Under the pieces are notes generated by a model. The model did not search any database. It was given only the letters and a program-made list of their open reading frames with translations, and was not told the origin of the DNA. From Chaetomium olivaceum (taxonomy: Eukaryota; Ascomycota; Sordariomycetes; Sordariales; Chaetomiaceae): a DNA stretch of 64,000 nt. Positions 56,034 to 64,000 of the stretch are shown one piece after another. The position numbers and the translations under genes were made by a program. The stretch covers positions 806,001-870,000 of the forward strand of contig JAYWVB010000001.1 of NCBI GenBank assembly GCA_039881045.1, in the 5' to 3' direction. Position 1 is the first letter of the stretch, and each line of letters begins with the position of its first letter.

Positions 56034-58724
56034 TTACGCCTTCAACTCCCTCTCCATGCAGTGGGTACACAGCACCACCGTCTCGCCCGGGGCACCGCGG
56101 CCTTCCATGGGGAAGATCTGGCCGTCATCAAAGGAGCCGTTGCAAGTGGCGCAGCGGAAGCACTCGTCGTGCCACTCGCCGCCCAGGGCGCGAACATACT
56201 GGCCGATGACGGCGGTCCTGCACTTGCGGCATTTGGGGGCCCTTCTCTCGGTGCGCTTCGTCTGGCAGGACACGCACCACGCATAACCGTCCTTTTCGAT
56301 ATGCGTCATGCCCTTCTCAAACGGGTCGCCGCACTCGGCGCAGAAGAAGTGGCCAAAGTGCCAGTGGGCGCCTAGCGCCACCACGTGCTGACCCATGATG
56401 GGCGTCTTGCAGTGCTTGCAGCGTGGGGCAAACAGCTCGTGCCAGTCGAGGTGGCAGAAGAAGCGGAGGCGGTCGTCGCCATCCTCGGCCATCGTCTGGC
56501 CGGGCTCCTCGGGGAGCATCTCACCCCTGGCGCGGCGGGCGATGCGGTCGAGGCGCGCTTCGCGATGGTTGTCTGGCTCGGGAGAGATTTCGAGTGCCTC
56601 GAGGGAGGTGCCGCAAGTATAACAGGTGAAGCACTGCGGATGGAACCGCTCCGATGTGCCGGCGAGAGACACGAAGCGGCCCTCGATAAAGTCACCGCAC
56701 CTCGTGGCAGCGAGCAGTAGCGCGGCTACCGGCCGGCTTCGAAGCGGAAGACCAGGGTCCGCGAGGTCGCGCCGCTTGCCGGACACGAGGCGCTCCCGCT
56801 TGCGGTGTGGGGAGCGGGCGACGGGAACCCCCGCTGGTGTTGACGCTGCTATCGTCGGGTGTTACGATCACAGGTATGCTAGGGCCATCGTCCGCTCCAT
56901 CAGGCCCGATCACAATAGTAGGCGGGGCCGATGAGGAAGAATCGCCGACCGAAATCACGGGGATAGAAGGCCCATCGACTTTAATAGAGGGCGCAGGGGG
57001 TTGTGAGTTGCGTGTCGGCGAGGACGGCGAGGCCGGCGAGGTCGCAGAGCCGTCCGAAACAGAGATAGCAGGGATCGTTTGGGTTTGTTGCTGCGGCTGC
57101 TGCTTGCGGAGCCCGCCCGGGACGAGGGACGGTGGGTGTTTGGCACTTCCCCGCCCGAAAGTCGACTCTTCTGACTTGCCGTCAGTAGCCTCCCCTTGGG
57201 GCTTCCAGTTTCTTTCAAAGCTTACGATAGGTCTGCCAGGTCTATCGCTGACTGCAGACGGCATGGGAAGCTTGGGGCTGCGGTCTTTCAGCTTCATGCT
57301 CGTTGCCTGTTTGATATCGTCGCTGCGGATCTCCATGCCGTGCTTTCGAGGCACGTCTTCGCGCGGAGCAGGCGGAGTGGCAACGCTAGAGTTGGTTTGT
57401 GTAAAGGGGATTTCGAGACTGGCTCGGAGGATTCCGGTGTATCTCGTACTTGGAGACTACCTTCTCGGGTGAGGACTTCTCGGGTGAAGGGGGGGTAGGC
57501 TCAGTCTTCAACCCAGAAGCACCCCTCCTGGTGAACTGAAGACGGTTGAGAGGCTCCTTTGGCTTTGGTTTCAGGGGGTTAACAACATCTTCCGACACGG
57601 AAGGTTGAGGCTCGTCAGACTCGTTGTCTGGTTCTTCCCAAATTTGGTCGCCGGAAAAGGGCTTTTGCGCCTCGTTACTCATGGTCCTCTTCTGTCTGCT
57701 TCTGGAACGTCCTCCCGAAACAGAGTGAGGTTCGGTCGGGATATCGCCGTATGTTTTGAAATTGCGATCCGGCGCCGCACCGGATTGTGCCGAACCGCCA
57801 CCCGGCCCCATGTTGGACGCCTGACGAGAGGACGAAAACGACGGACGGCCCGAAACCGGTCCGGGGCTATCTATCTCAGTCGAACTACCGGACCGCGACC
57901 CCGAGAGTGGGCCCCGAGCGAGACCAGTTGGCGTGACGTCACTGCCATACCTGCCGACACTAGCAGTGCGGGCATGTGCGTAACTGTTCTTGCGCAAGTG
58001 TGGTCGGTATCGATAGGGTGCCCCGGGCTCCGGTGTCTTTCCCGGATGCTGATGTTGCCATACCAGTTCGGCCGCTTCGTCGAGGGCCGCGCCGTAGATC
58101 CGTTTGTCATCGTCGTTCTCCTCCTCGCCCTCCTTGCCCTCCTTGCCCTCCTTGTCCTCGTGAGGTGATTCTTTCAGATCCATATCTTCCATGGCTCGGC
58201 GCAGCGAGAATGCCTCCTCTTTCTCCATCCACCTTTGCCCACGCTCCATGTAAGTCGCACTTGGGACGATTTCTGACGGCTTCAGCGGTTGCACGGGGCG
58301 GTCCGGATAATAGTCCTTTCCGCGGGCCGTGCTCGAGTATGACGAGACGCTGGGGACGATCGAAGGGCGGCTTGCGGAGGCTAAGACACTCACCGTGTCC
58401 GATTGTGTCCGCTGGTGGTATGGGGGCAAAGTCGATACGGATGGTGAAGGGGAATCGACGCGGGTAGATGAGCCAAGAGCGTCATGTCTAGAGGCCGGAG
58501 GAGGACGGGCACCTGCTGGCCTGTTGACACGGTTGGTACGAAGACCTGCGAGATAGGCAGCTGCGGTAGGGTAGGTCAGCAACTGGCCAAGTCGTGAATC
58601 GTAGCTTCCCTCGGGAGGTGTTCGTTTGCTGCATACCAAATTGTTCGCTTGACATGTAGGAAGGTGACGGCGGCGTCACCTTCCTTGTGGAATTCCGCTC
58701 CTTGGAGCTGCCGCGTGCAAACAT
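56034..58724 (-). CDS. LIM-domain protein (paxillin-like candidate), two frame breaks
   Basis: Likely cytoskeleton or polarity scaffold. Exon 58637..58724 is followed by a 76-bp intron (GTATGC/GCAG), then one long exon 56034..58560. The N-terminus reads PPSPSYMSSEQF, then AAYLAGLRTNRVNRP, a conserved-looking fungal motif. A long Ser/Pro-rich disordered region follows (about 580 residues) with basic and acidic patches. Three LIM domains sit at the C-terminus: the first begins RCHEC and GDFIEGR, FHPQCFTCYTCG; the second CKHCKTPI with HFGHFFCAECGD; the third CRKCRTAVIG with WHDECFRCATC and a closing CTHCMEREL. The frame changes near 57415 (one extra base before IPFTQTNSS) and near 56700 (one extra G between CHE and CGD). 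The total length would be ~870 aa. Confidence 0.85.
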
Positions 58725-60349
58725 GGCCCTCGGACCTTACGATGTCGATAGGATGATACTTGGCAGGTGTGGGAAATCTGCAGCGATAGGTAATGTAGGT
58801 AGGGTAATGTAGGTAGGTGGTTTTGGGGGAGAGCGAATTGCAATCGGAGGAGGCCGGAGTTTAAACGGTGCGAGAATGGCTGGGCCGTGCAGCCAGCTCG
58901 ACCGCAAAGTGTCAATTTATGGAATGCTTTGGAATGTTGTTTATCTGTGAGGGTCAGTACTGAGTCAATGACGTTGCTAGGCAGGTCAGGGGACACAACA
59001 AGCACGGTGAACGGGACGCAGAAAGGAGGTGAGTCAAAAAGCAGTTGATCCGCTGAGGTACGAGACAGGCCGACAGCTGCCTTTCCTAATTTGCCAGCTG
59101 CGATTGGACCACGCACTCGAGACAAACATGGGTAGGTTCCCACAGCGACGAGCCGGAGCCACCCACCAGCGCCGGGGCGGAACTCGGAAGCGCCTGCAGC
59201 CTCGAAGTTCAGGGAGGTCCTCGGCCACGGGATCCGTTTTTAAACAAAACAACCGAAGCTGAAGCCAGCGCAGAGCCCAGACCGATTCCACTGGAGGTTC
59301 TCACCACGAGGAGGCAGGGATGAAGGGAATGCAATGCATGTCTTGCACTTTGACAAGGGCTGTTGTCTCCAATTCCCACTATCTCGGTTCACAAGCTCCA
59401 TCTTGCAAGCAATCCTCTTCATCCCCCACATCGCCTCGCAATTGGGACTAGGCTTGCAACTTGAAGAGCTTCAAAAACCGAACAACTCCCTGCGAGGTGG
59501 GTTCACTAACACTTGGCTTCCGAGGGGCATTCCTGCACCACTCGGCACCCGCCACCGTCTGACTCTGCCGCCTCTTTCTTTCCCCGCACTCGGCAACACC
59601 CACCGGCCCACTCCACTTCAAACCTTGCATCCTTAAAAGTCCGTTTCAATGGGAAAGCGTCCTGTTTTACACCCGCCAGTTATTTCCGAGCCCGGCCCGA
59701 ACCCGTTCTGGAATCCAAATGAACCTGTCATCAATGATCTTCTCCAGCTTTCCTCGGGCAAGCGTCAGCCGAGAGGGCAGGTCAGATAGAGGACTCAAGA
59801 TGCCACCGAGCTCCGGGCCGATATGCCCCGTTAAATTCCAATAATTCTAAACAGTCCGTCTTGTCTTGGTCTCTTCCTGTCTTATACCATGTAAACGATG
59901 GGATGAACTAAACTCGGGACAAACTTCGAGAACATGGGCCGAGGATGGACCCTAGTCAGAACGGCGTTTGGGGTGTGGATGCCGGTGCATCGGCGGCTCC
60001 CGCTAAACCAAACTCGAGGCACACTGGAGGTCTGCTGGGTGGAGAGAAGGAGGGTGTTGGTTCCGTCAGAACCGCGAAGGCCCTTGCAAAATAATTCCCG
60101 GACTTACAACCTTCTCTTCGGCCGAGGGCGACCGCTTGATTGTGTATTATATACTGTTTTCCTGCGGCCCTTTTGTGTTGCCCCTCGGATCGTGTTCATC
60201 CTTGGATTTGCCCCCTTTATGTGGCACTTTTTGCTATAGCTGTTTCAGGGGAACGAGATCTCGATGTGCCAGTAAACCATTTCCGTTCCTGGTCTTGATT
60301 CCTATACTGTCCCTAGTCCTATCCTCCATTCAACACAAGGGCCGCTCCA
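58725..60349. promoter_or_regulatory. Divergent region, LIM gene / MFS transporter
   Basis: About 1.6 kb. Tandem GTAGGTAGG-like units occur near 58795-58818. Otherwise no gene, RNA or clear motif. Confidence 0.4.
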
Positions 60350-62249
60350 ATGGCTCCGCGCACAGCAACCCCTGAACAGGCATTACCCGTCTCGATGAAC
60401 CCGAAACAAACCACTTCTGAGCTTCTCTCCGGTGAGAAAGGCACTGGGTCGGATGACAGCCCGGTCGAGACTGACTCGCCGGAAGAGCCCGAATTCAAGG
60501 AAGGGGGTTATGGCTGGTGAGTGTTGCCTTATACAAGCTACACAAGAGACATTGCTTCATGTTCCTCGGCTAATCTTGTGATGAACAGGGTGGTCGTCTT
60601 CTCAGTTCTGCTCGTTAATGCCCACACCTGGGGGTTGAACTCGTCATATGCTGTCTTCCTAGCATATTATTTACGGTCCGGCACTATTGACGGTGCCTCT
60701 CCCCTGGGCTTCGCCTTTGTGGGCGGGTTGTCCATCTCCATATGTACGTCACCCCCTTTCCGTGGTCTGAAACACTTGCTGATGGGTTGTCTGGGCAGCT
60801 TTTCTGGTTTCTCCAATAGCTACATGGTCCATTGGCCGGTTTGGAACCGCCACTAGCTTGCGAATTGGTGTTGTACTCGAAGCGTAAGTATTCCATACCT
60901 GCCCCAACAACACTGTTGTGGGCTGACACCGGGTTGCCCCCCTTTACCAGCATATCCTTCATCGGCGCCTCTTTCTCCACCCACATATGGCACCTCATTC
61001 TTAGCCAGGGTGTGTGCTTTGGCTTGGGGTTGGGTTTCTGCTTCACATCCACTGTTGGCGTCGTCCCGCAATGGTTCACCAAACGACGCTCGTTCGCCAA
61101 TTCGGTAGCCACCTGTGGCTCCGGTTTCGGTGGCCTCATCTACGCACTGGGCACAAACGCCATGATCTCCAACCTCGGCCTGGCTTGGGCGTTCCGGATC
61201 TTGGCCATCTTGGCCTTTGTGGTGAACGGCGCATGCAGCTTGATCCTGCGTGACAGGAATAAGGCGGTCGGGGCGGTCCACATCCCCTTCCACAAGGACC
61301 TCTTCCAGCGGCTGGAGTTCTGGCTGTTTGTTGGCTGGGGGTTCTTCGGCCTCCTGGGCTATGTCATTGTTGTCTTTTCCATTACCGACTATGCTCAGTC
61401 GGTGGGCTTTACCGCAAGTCAGGGATCACTCGCAGCGTCTATCTTCAACTGTAAGTCCCCAGCCCCTTACCACCAACCACCTCATGTACCCCGTACTGAT
61501 CCTTGGCCGCGATATCTTAGTGTCCCAAGGCATCGGAAGGCCCCTCATCGGCTTGGTCAGTGATAGGTTCGGGAGGATCAACGTCGCCGGCGTCGGGACT
61601 CTAATCGCCGGCCTTGCCGCCTTCTTTCTATGGATCTTTGCTGGGAGCCACTTTGGCGGCCTCATTGTCTACGTCCTTTTCGGCATGTTTGCGGGAGTCA
61701 TATGGCCTTGTGTTGCCCCCGTGGGAGCCGAAGTTGTCGGTTTGCAGCTATTACCTTCCGGTATGTATAGGCTTTACTCTTGGCTACTACACCTCCATGA
61801 AACTAATTGGATGTCCCAGCGCTGTCGATTTATTGGCTTGTTTTGGTTTTACCCGCAACCTTGTACGATACCAGATATCCCCCTTCTCTCCTAAATCTAG
61901 GTTTATTAACATTTAAGGACAGTGCCGAAGTTATTGCCCTAAGCCTCAAGACCTCTGGTATTGGCGCCTATCTCAATGTTCAAGTCTTCACTGGGTCGAT
62001 GTACATTACTTCATTTGTTTCTAGTAAGGCACCCTGTTCCCATATCTGATATCTTCATTTCTAACAATATCACCAGTATGGCTCTTGAGAAGCTGGAAAT
62101 TACAGCAGTTGGAACTTTTGGGGCCGGACGAGAAGCAGCAAACGAACACCAACCAAGCCGCCGGGGGTAACCGGGAGCGCGCGAGCGAGCCACGGCACTC
62201 TGGACTGCGTGCATATGTACGCGGTATGACCACGATCAAGAAGATTTAA
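60350..62249 (+). CDS. MFS transporter, monocarboxylate (SLC16/MCH-Esbp6) type
   Basis: Plasma- or vacuolar-membrane permease. Eight exons: 60350..60516, 60589..60743, 60799..60883, 60951..61450, 61521..61760, 61820..61862, 61923..62023 and 62077..62249. They join to 487 aa in a single frame with GT-AG introns. The N-terminus is acidic and Ser/Thr-rich (about 50 residues), then GGYGWVVVFSVLLVN, the family's opening helix with DGGYGW-like motif. Other family motifs: SSYAVFLAYYL, SPIATWSIGRFG, PQWFTKRRSFANSVATCGSG, GLVSDRFGRIN (loop motif between TM8 and TM9), and AEVIALSLKTSG. The C-terminal tail after the last helix is polar and basic. Substrate unknown; fungal relatives rarely carry simple monocarboxylates. 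Confidence 0.92.
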
Positions 62250-62400
62250 ATCAAACCATTGCACAATAGGCAGTGACTTTCGCGCCTATTCATAATTTCA
62301 TTACAAGGACACTACCAATATAATAAGATGGGCCCCCCATCTCGGGAAGATTTTAGTTCCGGCGATATGCCACCTAGAAGGGCCATTATTTGAGCGGTGC

Positions 62401-64000
62401 TCAGACATCCCTCGACAGTTCAATTGCCTTAGTCGCTGCCGCCTCGAAATCGTCGAATGCATAAAGCGGCAAGCCACTTTCAGCAATGAGCTTCTGGCCC
62501 TCTTCTTCATTTGTCCCCCTGATGCGTACTACAACAGGCACACTGGGGGACAACTCATTAAAGGCCATGATGATGCCCCTGGCAATCATATCACCGAGAG
62601 TCAGCCCGCCAAAGATATTGACAAAAATGACTCGGACCCTCGGGTCCCGTAGGATGATTTCGAAACTCTGCTTCACTGTCTCAGACGTAGCTTTACCCCC
62701 TGTGTCGAGGAAGTTGGCAGCATGCCCCGCGAGCGCGTCAACAGTGTTCATGGCCAACCCCGCGCCGTTGACAAGGGTGCCGACTGTCCCGGGCCCTTGG
62801 AGCTTGATGTACACAATGCCGTTCTTCTCCGCCTCAATCTCAGACGGATCCTCCGCAGCGATGTTTCGCAGGCGTTGCAGGTCGGCTTGCCGACCGCAGC
62901 TACGGTAAGCAGCATCGTCGAAGCCAAAACGTGCGCCGACGACCGTGAGTTCGCCTAGCCGTTCCAATATGGACGTGGATAGGAAGAATGCTTCTTTGTC
63001 GTAGAAGATGGCTGTTAAGGTCTTGAGAAGATGGCGAAGAGATTTTACAGCGCTCTCGCTTGGACTCAGCTGCAGATGTTTCGCCACTCGCTCGATCATG
63101 AGCGTATCGAGATCGACCCCGTAATCGAAGGGATAACGTTCCACGAACTCGTTTAGTTTAGCTTCCTCAGCGCTCGGGGAAGCGATGATACACGGAGACC
63201 GTGTCCCACGGTCAATACCGATAGCCAAGAGCTTTCGAACATCGGAGCTCGGTGACCAACCTCCTGCCATGCAGTTGATCCCGCCAGCCTCCCGGAGGAT
63301 GTCCATACACTGGTTCTCCGAGATATAAAGATGTCTCCGTTGTTGAGTAAAGATCGGACTTGATCGCTCCTTATGCTTGGGTCTGTGGACAACGGCGTGA
63401 AACTGGCGGCGCTGAGCCCCCCCTAGAGACCCAATGCCAACTCCTCCCTTTAGCCCCGGCTCAGGGGCCACGGTTCTGGCCGCCAACCTTGCCTTTAGGG
63501 CATCACCAAACTGTGCTGGATGGCCGACTATAGTCGCTCCTGCAGATTCAAGCGCCGCTATCTTGGCTTTTGCGTCCGGTTCCCCGGCAGTGGTGAAAGC
63601 GCCGGCATGGCCCATGATGCGGCCGGGCGCTTCGGCGATACCCGCAACCAAGGCAACTACAGGCCTGAAAGAAAATGTCAATCCTACTGAAACCACAAAT
63701 GTGCCGTCTCGGGACTCACTTTGGTGATCTGGTCCGGGAACGATACTCACGGATCCTACAAGGCTTTCGTCAGAGACGTCATCACCAGCGAGGAGATAGA
63801 CATACCAATCGGCGGCGTCAAATTCACCGCTGCCCCCAATTTCACCGATCAGGGCGATGCCGTCTGTATCCGGGTCATGTTCAAGAACACTCAAGGCTTC
63901 CTGGAGATTGGTCCCGGGGACGATATCGCCGCCTACACCGATGCACAAGCTCTGCCCAAGGCCTGCCCGTGTAGTTGAGGCAACTGCTTCATAACTCAGT
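62401..64000 (-). CDS. Fused alpha/beta succinyl-CoA-ligase-like protein, 5' end outside window
   Basis: Acyl-CoA ligase of the NDP-forming superfamily. Visible exons 63806..64000 (continues past the window edge) and 62401..63664, with a 141-bp intron (GTATGT/TTCAG). The alpha part reads GLGQSLCIGVGGDIVPG, IGEIGGSGE, and IMGHAGAF with the phospho-His. After a basic linker (HRPKHKERSS) comes a beta-like part starting LYISENQCMDILREAGG, an atypical ATP-grasp region, then NGAGLAMNTVDAL, ANFLDTGGKATSE, IFVNIFGGLT, and a final VRIRGTNEEEGQKLI with YAFDDFEAA. Normal eukaryotic enzymes have separate alpha and beta chains, so this looks like an alpha-beta fusion paralogue rather than the standard citric-acid-cycle subunit. 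Substrate unknown. Frame is intact. Confidence 0.85.
   Translation of the reverse strand, partial: LSYEAVASTTRAGLGQSLCIGVGGDIVPGTNLQEALSVLEHDPDTDGIALIGEIGGSGEFDAADWYVYLLAGDDVSDESLVGSVSIVPGPDHQSESRDGTFVVSVGLTFSFRPVVALVAGIAEAPGRIMGHAGAFTTAGEPDAKAKIAALESAGATIVGHPAQFGDALKARLAARTVAPEPGLKGGVGIGSLGGAQRRQFHAVVHRPKHKERSSPIFTQQRRHLYISENQCMDILREAGGINCMAGGWSPSSDVRKLLAIGIDRGTRSPCIIASPSAEEAKLNEFVERYPFDYGVDLDTLMIERVAKHLQLSPSESAVKSLRHLLKTLTAIFYDKEAFFLSTSILERLGELTVVGARFGFDDAAYRSCGRQADLQRLRNIAAEDPSEIEAEKNGIVYIKLQGPGTVGTLVNGAGLAMNTVDALAGHAANFLDTGGKATSETVKQSFEIILRDPRVRVIFVNIFGGLTLGDMIARGIIMAFNELSPSVPVVVRIRGTNEEEGQKLIAESGLPLYAFDDFEAAATKAIELSRDV

Overview
The window is nuclear DNA of a filamentous ascomycete (Pezizomycotina). 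Protein similarity suggests Sordariomycetes, probably Sordariales, but the order is inferred from remembered protein families, not from a search. The evidence is short (50-140 bp) GT-AG introns with CTAAC/CTGAC-like branch points, GC-rich coding DNA, and families such as ABCC transporters, MFS monocarboxylate permeases, PMT4, cytochrome c1, CMC4, SUMO and Nup84. I see no CRISPR array, rRNA, convincing tRNA or transposon.

Layout. 0-12.7 kb: the 3' part of a C2H2 zinc-finger factor; PMT4 O-mannosyltransferase (-); a RidA-family protein with a possible mitochondrial leader (+); a small membrane protein (+); a MarR-GNAT fusion (-); a broken cytochrome P450 (+). 14.6-21.3 kb: a Myb-like protein (-) and a large Cys-rich, Gln-rich protein (+), separated by about 3 kb without genes. 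22-33 kb, all on the minus strand: an intact six-exon ABCC transporter, a short-chain dehydrogenase, a secreted CVNH-fold protein and an MBD4-like DNA glycosylase. 33.4-41.5 kb (-): cytochrome c1, then an 11-exon gene of about 1735 aa that joins a degenerate alpha/beta-hydrolase region, ankyrin-like repeats and a CorA-like membrane domain. 42.8-53.9 kb: DAHP synthase (-), a WD40-cyclophilin (+), an FMN alpha-hydroxyacid dehydrogenase (-), Nup84/Nup107 (-) and CMC4 (-). 54.8 kb to the end: SUMO (+), a LIM protein (-), an eight-exon monocarboxylate-type MFS transporter (+), and a fused alpha/beta succinyl-CoA-ligase-like protein (-) that runs off the right edge. The genes are a typical mixed fungal neighbourhood, with no convincing biosynthetic cluster.

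Two things stand out. First, the pseudo-hydrolase/ankyrin/CorA-like protein is an unusual multi-domain membrane protein that resembles pieces of fungal STAND/NLR-associated architectures. Second, about half the conserved genes, including housekeeping ones, carry small indels that break the frame, while the largest genes (ABCC, about 5.0 kb coding; ankyrin-CorA, about 5.2 kb coding) carry none. I read this mainly as patchy sequence accuracy rather than mass gene death. For genes with such breaks I give the full span and list where the frame changes; no corrected sequences are given.
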